DNA of 64,000 nucleotides from Areca catechu (lineage: Eukaryota; Streptophyta; Magnoliopsida; Arecales; Arecaceae). The translations under genes were made by a program, and so were the position numbers. The notes under the pieces are model-generated. The model was not told the origin of the DNA, ran no database searches, and saw only the letters and a list, made by a program, of their open reading frames with translations. Shown here piece after piece: positions 33,740 through 46,322 of this stretch. Position 1 is the first letter of the stretch; each line of letters begins with the position of its first letter. The stretch is from NCBI GenBank assembly GCA_021397845.1, contig CM038050.1:112705891-112769890 (forward strand). The letters run 5' to 3'.

Positions 33740-34286
33740 AGGAATGAAAGGAAGATTCTACCTGTGGAAGGAAAGCTAGGCCAAAGCTAAAAGTTTGAGG
33801 ATGAAGAAGGTTCCTCAGTCGGGCTTTCTCTCTCCTCCTCAAAAGAAGATAGAGAGGGTCCCAAGAAACATCATAACTTGCCACGAGCCCTCGAGATGAT
33901 TGCGCAACCCCAAAATGATTCTAGAAAATGATTTGACATGGAATGAACCGAGAGTCGTAATCCGTATAAATCAATGGCCATGGTGGAGCGCGCATTTCAT
34001 CCAAGGGATGGGGATGTACCACGACTGCCGTCCAGATCCTAACCAGAAGATTGGATGAACCGCTGCACAACGAAAAAGAAGGGACAGTCCCTGATGCGCC
34101 CACTCATTTTTATCCCTCAATCATGGAACGACAACTATCCAGCGCCTGATCCTCGAATCAGCTGGCAGTTATGGTAGATAGTCTAATCAGAGTTTTTGTA
34201 ATCATCCAGGAGGAAAACGACAAACCAGTAATACTCTCACTCTTCGAGACAAATCTTTTGCTTCGAAAACTAAGAGTAGGGGCTAC

Positions 34287-35187
34287 TGTTGGGATATGTT
34301 GGTCCAAGCACGAGCCGGCCACCGGTTCGGACCGGCCGAAGACATTTCTTCTGAACCACCAACTTCGGATCCAAGTGTTCGGAAAAAACCAAACAACCTA
34401 CGAGCAAGCCGAAGCTCCTCACGGACCTACAACATCCGAAGGCCAAGCCTTCGGATTACGTCTTCAGCTTTCATCGAAGATCGAGTCCATTGGGCCCCGG
34501 AGATCGACCCTCGGCCTAATCTGAGGAACGACCCCCACCAACTCCCGAAGACATAGTCTTCAGTTCATGACAAGACACGGTTTCTGGCCCACGACAAAGA
34601 TCAAGTCCTCGATCTATGCTGAAGATAGGATCTCCGATCTGTCTCGAGAGGATCCGAGGACGAAGACATTTCCGATCTGATTACGGGAATCTCTCTAAAA
34701 AGGGAAGTCTGAAGACAGATCCACGATCTGTCTCAAATCTCTACAAGCGCGATAAGCAACGGTTACCAACGGTTACTATCGACTACCTTCGGGACACAAT
34801 CACGGCGCGCAACTCCAGCTGCAACGTTTCCGGTCTGGCCGGAACCGTTCGACGACAACCCACGATTGCAGATCATGGGAAGGGTTTGACTCCCCATCGT
34901 AACCACTGGGGAGAGGACAGAACCGCCGGCCGGATGGCCCCTTATAAATAACGGTAAGAGAGAAGGCTCGAAATAAAGGCACGAGATACTCTTGAAAACC
35001 AGAGAGTCCTTCTCCTCTCCATCAAATTCTCTTCTCCATTCTGTGGCTGGAGCCCGCCTTTGACTTAGGCATCGGAGTGTCCTCCGCCGGAGCAACTCTG
35101 GCCAGGGACTTGTTTTGCAGGTGAACCCGGGAGCGATTCCTGCGAACCAGAAGCTCCGTCCGGTCGAAAAAGGATTTCACGCCAACA
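34287..35187 (+). repeat. Element A: 3' LTR (901 bp)
   Basis: It starts TGTTGGGATATG after a purine-rich tract (GAGTAGGGGCTAC) and ends GCCAACA. A TATA box (TTATAAATA, 34942-34950) lies in its second half. The inverted LTR of element B at 52817-53734 matches along its length, confirming the boundaries. The 5' LTR is not in the window. Confidence 0.92.
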
Positions 35188-36677
35188 CTAACAATTGGAC
35201 ATACATTATTCAGTTCTCAAAAACTATAATGTGAAGGACTTTTTGTAGATTGGAACCATGTAAAAGCACAATCATTGCGGTATTTATGCCTGAAATTCCC
35301 GGAGCTCCATATTTAGTGTACGCAACATTCTTGGGTGTGCTCTATCAGCTTACATGTCTGTTTGATACAATTACAGAAAGCACTGCAGGAAAAGCCTTAC
35401 CATGAGCACTGCTAAGTAGTCATTCATGCCGTGCTATACAGAAATGACGAGGACTTCTTCGTGTTCCATACTGATTTAGGCTTCTGAGCTTTTTCTCCTT
35501 GCATGTTTGCAATGTAACGTACCAAATGATGATTGTCTTCCATCTAAGCAAAAAATGTATTAATGCAGAGAAGGGCCTTTGTATTTTTCAGCAAATAGTT
35601 TATAACTGATGAGGCTCCTTCATTAGAAGTGTCTTTAACTTGGTAATGTTTTTTGTTTGGACTGGTTAAGAGTCAACATGATGTAACTTAAAGAAAAATG
35701 GCATTTGACTACAGGTACCAAAGAGTTTTCCCAATGTTGACCATTCTGGCGGACATAAGTAGGATGCACCATTTTTGAGATGTCAAGGAGCAGCATGCTG
35801 TCATGCTCTGTTTAGTTGTACATTGTAGAACTTCTAAGAAATAACATCCAGAAAAACAATTTAAAAGAAGTATTTTTTTACTAAATTGTGAACTATAAGG
35901 AGGACTCGAAAACATAAATATCTGATCTCAGACTTGGACAATAGAACTGAACCTTAGTGCTTCAATCTCCTACCATCACTTAGACTGTAATATTAATTCC
36001 ACATAAACTGACAAATAAACAAAAACTTCACTTGTTGATTGTTGATTTGGTCCAAGTGGGCCAGCTTTCCACCAAAAAGCTAAGCAGACAATTTGACCAG
36101 CTTATAAAGGACCATTAACCTCGGTACATCAGCTTGGACCTGCTTTTCACCCTTAAACAGATCCATAGAAATCTGAGATATTGATAGATATCTTCTAGCT
36201 ATCTTATTTATTGATGATCTCCACTTAATATGTCAATACATCTTTCTTTCAAAAAGCATCCCTTCGGTCACTGAATTAATCATATCTATTAATTGTTTTA
36301 GTTCTTATGTTTAATTTAGCATAACATTAACAACTATTGGGTAGCTGTTGTGTTATGCTTTGTTAAGAAGATCTCATTGATATCAGTCATTCAAAAACCT
36401 GATATTTGCTTTATAAAGCTTATATTTACATCTTACTCCCCAAGCATAGTCTTGTTAAGCTGTTGGTTTCCTTCAATCTTTTATAATTGCTTCAGTGAGC
36501 AAATGTGCATGTCAATATAAAGTGCCAATAATGCAGACCATAAGCTTTAAATTTTCTTACGTCACTTTTGATTTAGAATTCAAAAAATGGTTCCAAAGTA
36601 AGCCAAATGGCTTAGATCCTTACAAGTTTTATTTGTTAATGCAATAATGTAAAAGGATAAAATCATATATTTTGACA
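35188..36677. other. Host sequence, no gene recognised
   Basis: AT-rich single-copy-looking DNA between the end of element A and the small element D. No ORF here resembles a known protein. It lies upstream of the AGT1 exon at 38065, but I could not find the N-terminal AGT1 exon in it, so the 5' part of the gene is missing, further left, or too diverged to see. Confidence 0.6.
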
Positions 36678-37788
36678 TGTTAAAATATTTGCAGAAGAAG
36701 AGGAAAATAAGAGACAGAGAGATAGTGAAATGACTTTATTATCTCTGTTTCAATCATATATGGTATATTTCAGGAGATATATATACTAGCATACAAATTC
36801 CATACAAGGAAAATAATATTAGCTAATACAAAATCATGCTAACAAAGAAAAATAATACAAAATATAATACAAACAAAGGAAAGTGTCATGGGCTCACTTT
36901 AATGAAGGCAAATAATTGAAATTGTTATGTGATCCTTAGAAATATGCGAGCACTTAGAACCATGTGATCATCTAAAATTATATTAACACTCTCCCTTAAA
37001 CTCAAGATGGTACTGTGGGTGCCAAGTTAAATTTGGAAGCTAGATCACGAATATACTTGGAAACTAGCATGAAAAATTGACATATCTGCTAGTGTGATTG
37101 ATTTAAATGATATAACTATGAGAAACATGGAAGGTGGCAGTTGCAATATGGTCAGTGCTCAAAGCAAAGATAGTTGAAAGCTGATCATTCTTGCTAACAA
37201 AAATGCCATAGGATAAAAATATGGCATTTAAAGAGAAGGCATCCGAAGGTAGGTGATTTTCGTAGATAAAAAATATCATAAAAGAAAAAAGCGGTGCTCA
37301 AAGAGAAGGCAACCAAAACTTGATGATCTTCGTAGACAAAAACACCATAGAAAAGAATGCTAGTGTTAAAAAAGAAGGCAATTGAAAGTCGATGATGACG
37401 AGATATTTATTGAGTGATGATAAAGAGAGACAACTGAAGATTTGAAGTTGAGAAAAAAAATGGTAGAGAATAGCTATTGATTCATCTAAAAAAATAAAAA
37501 AATTTTAGATACTGATTTTGATTCCATGTTAAAATATTTACAAAGGAAGAGGAAAATTAGAGAGAAAGAGAGAGAAAAAAGATTTTATTATCTTTGTTTC
37601 AATCACATATGGTATATCTCAAGAGATATATATACTAGTGTACAAACTCCATATAAGAAAAATAATATTGGCTGATACAAAATTAAGAAAATGATGGAAT
37701 AATGCTAACAAAGAAAAATATTTTGAGATCATGCTAATGAAAAGAAATATTATAGATTATTATATGATCCCTAAAATTATATTAACAT
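36678..37788 (-). mobile_element. Element D: TRIM-like non-autonomous LTR element (1.1 kb)
   Basis: Two diverged LTRs (36678-36988, 311 bp; 37527-37788, 262 bp), both TGTTAA...TTAACA, flank 538 bp of non-coding sequence. The target duplicate TGACA is perfect (36673-36677 and 37789-37793). On the minus strand the inner edge of the right LTR is followed by TGGAATCAAAAT, a decayed tRNA-iMet-type primer site (8 of 12 bases). The other inner edge is preceded by TTTAAGGGAGAGTG, a polypurine tract. The element is therefore minus-oriented and had to be mobilised by another element's proteins. The internal region holds 70-bp repeats at about 37162-37392. Confidence 0.85.
37162..37392. repeat. About three 70-bp tandem repeats inside element D
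   Basis: Units start near 37162, 37232, 37302 and 37372 (AAAGAGAAGGCA-like starts, then GATGATCTTCGTAGA-like middles). They make up much of the non-coding interior. They are decayed but the 70-bp spacing is regular. Confidence 0.7.
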
Positions 37789-38064
37789 GACATATTACTA
37801 CAGTTTACATTATAATATTGCTCACCGTAAGAGCGTATATTTATCTTCTTGAACCTATCAAAGCCACTAATATTTATGTTCCACAGAGATCTTTTTAATG
37901 GTGTCTAACCCCGCACCCTTGGGGGAAGACATTATTTTTTTATGTATTTTGAATATATTTATATAGATAATCCTGTGATATTTATACTTTCTTACAAGGT
38001 TGTATTCAGATTAATATATTTTGTTTTCATAATGTACTTGCGTTGATGTGGTGTCTTCGTTCAG

Positions 38065-38318
38065 GTACTGGAGCTTGGGAAAGTGCATTAGCAAACACAC
38101 TATTGGGCAATTCAGTCTTCTCTGGATTGATCAACAACAACGCCTCAAATTTGATGTTGATGTCATAGAAAGTGAGTGGGGGCAAGGTGCCAATCTTGAT
38201 ATACTAGCAATGAAACTATCAGCAGACAGAGCTCACACAATTAAGGCCATCTCTATTGTCCACAATGAGACAGCAACTGGAGTTACCAATAATTTAGCAG
38301 CTGTAAGGAACCTTCTAG
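38065..38318 (+). pseudogene. AGT1: AGT1 pseudogene, exon with frameshift (serine-glyoxylate aminotransferase)
   Basis: The acceptor TTCAG precedes 38065 and the donor CTTCTAG/GTAAGC follows 38318. The first part reads GTGAWESALANT in one frame; from 38102 another frame reads IGQFSLLWIDQQ, VIESEWGQGANLDILA and IVHNETATGVTNNLAAVRNLL. These are hallmark segments of plant peroxisomal serine-glyoxylate aminotransferase, a PLP enzyme of photorespiration. Compared with the family, about 31 nt encoding the SPGDRIVSFL segment are missing at 38100-38102, which shifts the frame. The exon ends in phase 1 and fits the exon at 52422. The intervening intron now contains element C. Confidence 0.93.
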
Positions 38319-39561
38319 GTAAGCATGGAATTTATTCACATTTGGTCTGACATTGTGTTGATGCTTCATGGGTTATTTATATTGTTGCCCACTTTAAGTG
38401 TTTGTTCTATATTCTTAGGGAATGATGCTTGGAGCATAATAAACCGTCTGATCCATTGAAATGGTTTTACTTTACTATTAACATATTACATAGATTGGTC
38501 ATGAGAATATTGTTTATTTTAAAATGTGAGGGATATGGAAGCAAGTTTTATGTGTTCTAACCAAATTAAGAGAAAGTTTCTACCTAAAAAATGGAGGCAT
38601 GAGGGAGACTAATTTGTTAGTTCCGCCTGACTTGACAAGCAACAGAGCTTTTATTCATTTTGTGATTTAGAATAAATACATGATATAGATGAGAAGAAAA
38701 TCTAAAATGACTAGTTATGTGCAAGTTTTTTATAGCTTGTGAAAAGATTATTAACACTAGATCATCATTTCATACAATGTTTGTTTGATATCTGGTTATA
38801 TGCAGCAAAAATATAAATTATCACTAGAAAATCATTAAAATCCTTTACCAATTTACCTGAAAAGGAAGCATATCTTCGGGTGGTTATATGTGAGGATCAA
38901 TAAGATATTGTTTTTCAACGTGCTTGTGAACTAGAAACACCTAGAAAACTTCTAAAGGAAATATTCTGAAATATGTCAACCTACATGTTGTACTTGTATC
39001 ATAAGAGTAATATACTTTGATATGTGTGAAAATGACTAATGAAATATATCAACCCAGTCGATCTAAACTTGGTCAATATGGAATTCATTATCAATAAAGG
39101 TGCTTTGATTGAATAGAGGACAGTGCTTGTGTAGCAAAATGGAAAAAAAGGGGGTAGTGCTTAAGCTAGTGCTTATGTCATAAAGTTTGAAGTCTTTGGG
39201 TTTATGATCCTTCACATTGTCATACTGTCCTAAACAGTAGTCCCCACTCTAAACTTGTTTCCCATAAATTTACCAAGAATTATAATTAATATTGATCTCT
39301 AGCCCATCTAAACTAAATCTGTGCAAAATTGGTGGTTTCCTTAATTCAGCAGCGGAAAACTTTCTTTCAATTATCTCTTGGTTTGCTTCAATGTAACTCA
39401 GCTTTTCTCATCTTAGATGCCCAAATCTCTCTCTGTTCTTTTTCTCTTTCTTTTCTTTCTTCTGCCACCCCATTTGCAACTAAAGCTTCACCCTTGTTGA
39501 TGTTTATATTTGGTAATTTGTATTTTTCTTGTCATGTCTTCATCATCCAAACATTATAAAC
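38319..39561. other. AGT1 intron, left part (up to element C)
   Basis: AT-rich sequence from the splice donor to the start of element C. No exon or other gene is recognised. With 51778-52421 it makes an ancestral intron of about 1.9 kb before the C insertion. Confidence 0.75.
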
Positions 39562-40197
39562 TGTTGGGATACGACAGATTTGGCCTATTGATATTAATCT
39601 GATGAGGGTTGGATCTGATTGATCAAGTAATATGTCAGTGATCAATGCCCAAGAGGTATAAGGCTGATCAACGTCCAAGAGGTGTAAAGCCGATCAATGC
39701 TCAAGAGGCATAAAGCCGATCAACATCCAAGAGGCGTAAAGCCGATCAACACTCAAGAAGCGTAAAGCCGATCGATGCCCAAGAGGCATAAGGTTGATTA
39801 ACGCCCAAGGGGCATAAAGCCGATCGATGCCCAAGAGGCATAAGGCTGATCAACTCTCAGGAGAAGCAAAGCTGATCAACTATGGATAACGCTTGTTGCA
39901 CGTGTTGATGTCTTAACAAACTAACCGTTTACAGCTAGAGTTGGCTGGAAACAGTTAGGTTTGAGGTCTATAAATACCAGTGAGCGCAACGGAGAAGGGG
40001 CTTCTTTTTCTGAAATACCTTTCACTCAATATTTCTTCAGACCGCATCTGTCTAGTCTAGACACCATTGACGAGCTTGAGAGCAGGAACACTTCAATGCA
40101 CAGAGCCTCCAAGAAGATGAAGATTAATTAGCCCAACCTGATTTTCTTTGATCTAATTCAAGCTCAAACATCATTGTAATATTGTTTGGACACAACA
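39562..40197 (+). repeat. Element C: 5' LTR (636 bp)
   Basis: Contains nine 26-bp repeats (39640-39873) in U3 and a TATA box (CTATAAATA, 39968-39976). The 3' LTR is 77 bp longer because it has twelve repeats. Its TATA box has decayed to CTATAACTA. Confidence 0.94.
39640..39873 (+). repeat. Nine 26-bp tandem repeats in the C 5' LTR
   Basis: Units of the form GATCAAYGCCCAAGAGGCAT followed by AAAGCC run without interruption for exactly 9 x 26 bp. They lie upstream of the TATA box, so copy number could have affected promoter activity. Confidence 0.95.
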
Positions 40198-40217
40198 GAT
40201 TGGCGCGCCAGGTAAGG
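40198..40217 (+). other. Element C: presumed primer-binding site
   Basis: Directly after the LTR end the sequence is GATTGGCGCGCCAGGTAAGG. TGGCGC-type starts are common in Tat elements and differ from the iMet type used by the copia and chromovirus elements here. I cannot assign the tRNA with confidence. Confidence 0.55.
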
Positions 40218-40255
40218 GAACTCGGTGAAAGAGTTTCAAGAATCTGAAAGAAAAT

Positions 40256-41722
40256 ATGGTGAAAGGTAGGAATCGGAATCCTCCTGTTGAAGACATTCCT
40301 CATCCCCCGAAGGAGAATGATCTCATTCTTGGTGAAAGGATGGAAGTTCTTCCTGCTATAAATTTGGATCAAGAAAGATTAAATACTCTGTTGGACAAGA
40401 TAGAAGTACTCACTATGGCAATGCAAAACCACCAAGAAATCACTGCAAAGGAACCATCGTGACCTGCTGCATCAAGAGGTAGCCGGCGACCTTCTCTTTA
40501 GGTAAGTAGACATCTTAGTCCAAGAAGACACTCATCTTATCAATATTCTTCAGGTCAACAGTCTCCTTCAAAGCAACATCATCGATTTCATCATCACTCC
40601 AAGAAATGAAATAAGGGAAAACGCACGCGATCTCATTCGACATCCTTTGAGGAATCAACTCCTGATAGTGCTCAAGTTCCAAACCTTGCAAGGGCAAATG
40701 ATTTTGATAAGAAATTCAGAAAACTGGAACTGCAAATCATCAGAATTGTTGAGCGGAGGAAAGCAGAGGATACAACACCAAGCTGCGATATCTTACCCCC
40801 TTTTTCCAAGAAGGTTATGGAGGAGAGAATTCCTCATCATTTCAAAATTCCACAAATTGAGCTGTATGATGGATCGTTTGACCCCTTGGATCATCTGGGC
40901 AGCTTTAAAGCCCATATGTTAATCCAAGGAGTATCAGACGCACTCCACTGTCTTGCTTTCCCAGCAACTTTAAAGAAATCTACGAGAATGTGGTATTCAA
41001 GTCTCCAGTCGGATACCATTCATTCTTTCAGTCAGTTAAAGAAGTTGTTCGTCTCTCACTTCAGAACTAGCATAAAAATGTCCAGAAACTCTGATAGCTT
41101 ATTCTTCATTCAACAATCAGAAGGAGAGTCTTTGAGAGACTATATAACTAGATTTAATTTTACCATATTGGAGATTCTGGATCTCAATGAATACGTGGTG
41201 ATGTTAGCTATGAAGAAGGGATTGCGAGCCTCTAGATTCACATTCTCTTTAGATAAAAAGTTTTTGACCAATTATTCTGAATTATTGGCCCATGCCCAAA
41301 AGTATGCTTAGGCCGAAGAACAAGCCTTGAGTCGGCGATAGGTAGAAAGAAAATCAATGCCAAGCAAAAAGAATTCCAAAGAAGATGATTTCTGATCTCC
41401 TAGAGTCCGATCAATTCAACAGCAAGGTTAGAGGCCGAAGAACATGGTCGGCAGGAACCATGTCAACAGATTTGACACCTATACTCCCCTAACTCTCTCT
41501 CGAGAGAAAATTTTGATAAAAATTGAGAAAAAAAAATTTCTTCAAAGGCCAAGACTAATGAGAGCCCCACCTGCTGTGCGCAACAAAGCCAAATACTATT
41601 GGTTTCATCATGATCATGGACACACTACGGAAGAGTGTATCCAACTGAAAGATGAGATCGACGATCTGGTCAAACAAGGTTATCGGGTAGATATGTCCGA
41701 AACCAAAATTAGAACCGACTAA
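40256..41722 (+). pseudogene. Element C: gag
   Basis: A probable start at 40256 (MVKGRNRNPPVEDIPHPP) opens 68 codons before a stop. A middle frame-disrupted part leads to a 164-codon Gag domain (40817-41311: DPLDHLGSFKAHMLIQGVSD, ATLKKSTRMWYSSL, QSEGESLRDYITRFN). A final segment (41444-41722) has YTPLTLSREKILIKIEK and YYWFHHDHGHTTEEC. The expected first Cys of that nucleic-acid-binding motif is Tyr here, unlike CRFH in element A. Gag would form the particle and bind RNA. Confidence 0.9.
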
Positions 41723-41879
41723 TTGAAGTAGCAGTACCAAGGCCAATGGCCCCAAGAATGATTACTGATGGGACGGAGCTCCCAAATCAACAGTCGACTG
41801 ATGGTTCGGTCAAAATGATTCACCAAGCATATTATGAAGATGATTAGAGCACCAAGAGGCTTCGAAGAAGCATTAGCTT

Positions 41880-42279
41880 TTCTGATGATGACTTACAAGG
41901 CGTCCAGATGGCACATAATGATCCTATAGTGATTTCCGCAATAATTGCGAACTATGATGTACATAGAATTTTGGTTGATAATGGAAGTTCTATCGAGGTC
42001 TTACTTTATGATGCTTTTGTCAAGATGAACTTACCAACTAATAAGCAAAGAAGAATTCATATGCCACTAACTGGATTTGGCAGAAATTCTATAGGAGTGG
42101 AGGGAGAAATTACACTTCCCGTAACCCTCGGAACAACGCCGAAGCAAAGGACTTTTCTTCTTACTTTTATAGTTGTTCGAATTTCCTCTGTGTGTAATGC
42201 AATCTTGGAAAGACCTGCTCTGAATAAGTTCCAAGCCATCATGTCAACATATCATTTACTGATAAAATTTCCAACCTAA
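41880..42279 (+). pseudogene. Element C: aspartic protease
   Basis: The segment from about 41880 has ILVDNGSSIEVLLYDAF with the catalytic Asp, then MPLTGFGRN, GEITLPVTLGT and NAILERPALNKFQAIMSTYH, ending at a TAA at 42277-42279. The usual ILGRP reads ILERP. The active site is intact, in contrast to element A. Confidence 0.9.
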
Positions 42280-42312
42280 AATGGGATTGGAGAGATAAGA
42301 GGAAATCAATAG

Positions 42313-43430
42313 ATGGCTCATCAATGTTTGACAATTAAAAAACAACAATCAATCAACAATTCAGTTTCTGAACAAATGGATCCACGTGATCCGACTGAAG
42401 GGGTAAGCATATCAATAGAAAGAACTATTCATACTCCTTTGATAAAAGTTGATCATACTAAAACTGTTCAGATTGGAAGTTCACTTACTGAAGACCAAAG
42501 GAAGAAGTTAATTGATTTTCTACAAAAAAATGTTGATATATTTGCATGGACGACTGCTGATATACTAGGAATTCTTCCTGAAGTGATTATGCATGAACTC
42601 AAGTTTGATCCACTTAGTTGGCCTGTTCATCAAAAGAAGTGAAATTTTGTCCTAGAAAGGCAAAAGATCATCAATGAAGAAGTATCCAAATTGCTTGATG
42701 TCGGATTTATCAGGGAGGTTAATTATCCTGACTAGCTTGCCAATATTGTAATGGTAAGGAAAGCAAATAGAAAATGAAGGATATATATAGATTATACTGA
42801 TCTTAACAAGGCATGTCCTAAAGATAGTTTTTCTTTACCTAAAATTGATCAACTCATTGATGCAACGGCTGGACATAAATTCTTGAGTTTTATGGATGCT
42901 TTCTTTGGACATAATCAGATATGAATGAGTCTAAAAGATGAAGAGAAGATGTCCTTCATCACAGATCGAGTGTATATTATTACAAAGTAATGCCATTTGG
43001 TCTTAAAAATGTCGGAGCTACTTATCAGAGGTTAGTAAATAAGATCTTTGAAGATCAAATTGGAAAGACTATGGAAGTATATGTAGATGATATGATCGTC
43101 AAGAGTAATCAGTCTAATGATCATATTAAAGATTTACAGATAGCCTTTGATATTCTATGGCAAAATCACATGAAGTTAAATCTGATCAAATATATTTTTG
43201 GTATAACTTCTGGAAAATTTTTAGGCTTCATGGTTACGAAGTGAGGGATTGAAGCTAATCCAAAAAAGATTCGATCCATATTGGACATGAGCATTCAACA
43301 GTTAATTGGATGAATCATTTCATTAAGTCAATTTATTTCTCGTTCAGCTGAGAGATGTTTGCCTTCCTTCAAAGCTTTACGACAGACCAAAGGGTTTAAT
43401 TGGTCGGATGATTTTCGGTTGGTATTTGAG
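42313..43430 (+). pseudogene. Element C: reverse transcriptase
   Basis: A 109-codon linker (42313-42642) ends at a stop. The next part keeps DYTDLNKACPKDSFSLPKID and FLSFMDAFFGHNQI but has several stops and a 1-nt loss near 42965. An open segment (42990-43244) has MPFGLKNVGATYQRL and the catalytic VYVDDMIVKS. A deletion near 43290 removes part of the thumb relative to element A. Confidence 0.9.
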
Positions 43431-44310
43431 GAACTCAAAAAATATTTAACAAATCCGATCATATTGTCTAAACCACAAGAGGAGAAGATTTATATCTTTA
43501 TTTTTAGCTGCATCTGATGAAGCAATCAGCTCTATACTGGGGAGAAAGGAATCTGATAAATCACATAAGTCTATTTACTATATCAGCAAAGTCCTTCATG
43601 ATACAGAGACAAGATATCCAAAATTCCATAAGATTGTTTATACCTTGGTAATATCGGCCAAACATCTCAGGCCATATTTTCAATCCCATCATATTTGTAT
43701 TGACCGATCAACCTCTAAGGACTATTCTATAATGTCCTGATACTTCTGGTCAGATGGCAAAATAGGTAGTCAATTTAAGTGAATATGATATCATTTATCA
43801 GCCTCGATCTACGATGAAGGCTCAAGTACTAGCTGATTTCATAGCCGAATGTACTTGGAATGACAATGAAAAGGAGACCCAACCATTTGATGAAATGGAG
43901 AAGACCGATGTACCCCGGATATTACATGTAGATGGAGCTTCAAATTCGAAGGTTATGGGACTGGATTGATCTTATCTAGTCTAAATAAAGATATCACAGA
44001 ATATGCACTCTGATTCTCTTTCAAAGTTTCTAATAATCAAGCTGAATATGAAGCTCTCATAGCTGGTTTAAGAATTGTAAAGGAAATAAGTGTCCGAAGG
44101 TTAAAGGTATTATCTGATTCATAATTAGTCGTCAATCAAGTAAAAGGAGATTTTGAAGTTCGCGATGCCCCTTTAGCTTTGTATCTGAAGAAGGTTCAAG
44201 AGCTTGGAGCTTTATTTGATTCATGAGACATCAGTCATGTCCCTAGAATTGAAAATTTTCGAGCCAATTCATTATCTAGATTGGCTACTTCTACACCTGA
44301 TCTAATGGGT
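43431..44310 (+). pseudogene. Element C: RNase H domains
   Basis: The remains of the standard RNase H (KSIYYISKVLHDTETRY, then a broken LTDQPL region) are followed by LHVDGASN, NQAEYEALIAGLRIVKE and LSDS-stop-LVVNQVKGDFEV of the second RNase H. As in element A this double arrangement supports the Tat assignment. The frame is broken repeatedly. Confidence 0.82.
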
Positions 44311-45626
44311 TGAACTTTTATGGAACATCTAGAGACCCCAAGTATTTCAGCAAGTGAAAAAGAAAAGGTTCTTCAAATAGAGCCAGAAATGGGTTGGATG
44401 AGTCCAATAATTAAATATCTGACCGAAGGGGTATTACCTGAAAATAATATAGAAGCTAAACAACTCCGAAAGATTGCTTTTCAGTATGTTATCTTAGATG
44501 GCTTGTTATATTAAAAATCATTTTCCCAGCCGCTATTAAAGTGTTTATCTCCTTCAAATGCCGATTATGTTCTTAGAGAAGTGCATGAAAGAATCTGCGT
44601 TGATCATTTAGGAGGAAGGTCATTAGCTTATAAAATCATAAGGCAAGGATATTACTGGCCGACTATACAGAAGGATGCAATGGATTTTGTAAGAAAATAT
44701 GATTCTTGTCAAAGATATGCGGATATACAAAGACGTCCTGCCAGTCAGCTAACATAGTTAGTGGCTCCTTGGCCATTTGCTCAATGGGGAATGGATATAC
44801 TTGGTCCATTTCTTCTAGCTTCTGGGCAATGAAAATTTCTGATTATTGCCATTGATTATTTTACCAAATGGATAGAAGTCGAGCCTTTATCTCTAACTAC
44901 TAAAGCAAAAGTCGAAATGTTCATCAGAAATTCTATCATATATAGGTTTGGAATTCCTCATGCTATCATTACTAATAATGGAAGGCAGTTTGATAATCAG
45001 AAATTTAGGGATTTCTGTGCTCAATATGATATTCTTCACAAATTGACATCTATTGGACACCCGCAAGCTAATGGGAAAGTTGAGGTAACTAATCGGACAA
45101 TCCTTCACGGATTGAAGACCCGATTGAATGAAGTCGAGGGATCTTGGGTTGATGAACTCAACACTGTTTTATGGGCTTACTGAATGACTCCTCGATCTAC
45201 AACAGGAGAATCTCCATTCAACCTTGCTTATGGGAGTGAAACTATGTTGCCTATAGAAATTATTCTTCGTTCTAAAAGAACTGATTGTTTTGAAGAATTA
45301 AATAATGCTGATCAAAGAAGAATTGACCAGGATCTGCTTGAAAATTTCATATTACAGGCATAATTAAAAATGGCGGCATATCGACAAAGAGTAGCACGAT
45401 ATTATAATTCAAGAGTCAGGCTCGAATCTTTTGGATTGGAGACCTTGTCCTACACCGAACAACAATATCCCGACCAACTAAATAGGGTAAACTTGCTCCA
45501 AATTGTGAAGGCCCTTATTGCATCACTGAAATTGTGTGACCCGGGACCTATCGACTTGAAAGTCTGGATGGTTATCCAATGGCTAGACCATGGAATGTAG
45601 AAAATCTTTGTAAATACTATCAATAA
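44311..45626 (+). pseudogene. Element C: integrase
   Basis: The zinc-binding domain has VHERICVDHLGGRSLAYKI, but its CxxC reads YDSC, losing one ligand (element A has CDQC). The core keeps AIDYFTKWIEVEP, but the second catalytic position reads ITNNGRQFD where ITDNGRQFD is expected, a D-to-N change. HPQANGKVEVTNRTILHGLK holds the third position. The end is CKYYQ-TAA (45624-45626). Catalysis is not possible with these residues. Confidence 0.9.
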
Positions 45627-45716
45627 AGAGATTTCTTTTTCTCTTTTATTCCTTTTATATGAAGGAAAAATATGAAGTTGATACATTCTCTCAAAAAAAA
45701 AAAAAGAGAAAAGAAA

Positions 45717-46100
45717 GGTTGGCCTAATAAGCTGACCATAATCTGACAAAATAAATTGGTCCAACCCATTAACTCATAGGTGTTTTATGATCAGAATAAC
45801 TGATCAATCAAAAGGTTGGCCTGCTAAGCTGATCATAATCCAATAAAACGAGTTGGTCTGACCCACTAACTCATCGGTATTTTATGATCAGAATAACTGA
45901 TTAATCAAAAGGTTGGCCTGATAAGCTGATCATAATCCGATAAATCGAGTTGGTCTGACCCACAAACTCATCGATATGTTAACATCAGAATAACGATTAT
46001 TTGGAAGGTTGACCTGATAAGTCAACCATGATACAAGTAATGAGAGTTGGCTTGAATCGCTACTCTATTAATATCATTACCTCAAAATATCAAAGATATT
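45717..46100 (+). repeat. 97-bp tandem repeats downstream of pol in element C
   Basis: Units start with GGTTGGCCTRATAAGCTGA at 45717, 45814, 45911 and, diverged, 46007. They lie in the same place as the 88-bp repeats of element A, but the units differ apart from a GGCCTRATMAGC-like core. Confidence 0.88.
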
Positions 46101-46322
46101 GGAAAGGTGGTTTGGTTGATTAAACTGACCATTATAGTTGGCTTGATATGCTGATTATATAACATGAGAAAGAAACAGAGGATTTCATTGATATCTTGTT
46201 AAAAGAGAAAAGATAAGAAGGAAGCAGCAACGAACATTGATTCATAAGAAGTTGCTAAAAATTTATGATTACAAGCGCTATTCAACTTTCTCCTGATTGG
46301 TTTAATCACATGAAGTTTTCTC

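Larger units (their letters stand above)
24769..35187 (+). mobile_element. Element A: Ty3/gypsy, Tat lineage, 5'-truncated by the copia array
   Basis: The order is gag remnant, protease, RT, RNase H, second RNase H, integrase, 88-bp tandem repeats, two antisense ORFs, purine tract, 3' LTR. A second RNase H and antisense ORFs at the 3' side are known traits of the plant Tat lineage (Retand-like). Many stops make pol inactive. The 5' LTR and gag start should lie left of the window beyond the copia array. Element B (52817-64000) is a relative in the opposite orientation. Confidence 0.92.

Noticed and set aside
35188..36677. Search for the N-terminal AGT1 exon upstream of 38065
   Set aside because: Nothing resembling it was found by eye in any frame.
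38048..38350. Apparent 100-codon gene starting at the ATG at 38048
   Set aside because: The ATG is in the intron before the splice acceptor and the frame reads through the donor; it is an AGT1 exon fragment with a frameshift.
39640..39873. Regular 26-bp direct repeats that resemble a CRISPR array at first glance
   Set aside because: The units abut without unique spacers, lie within an LTR and recur in the partner LTR; this is a plant genome.
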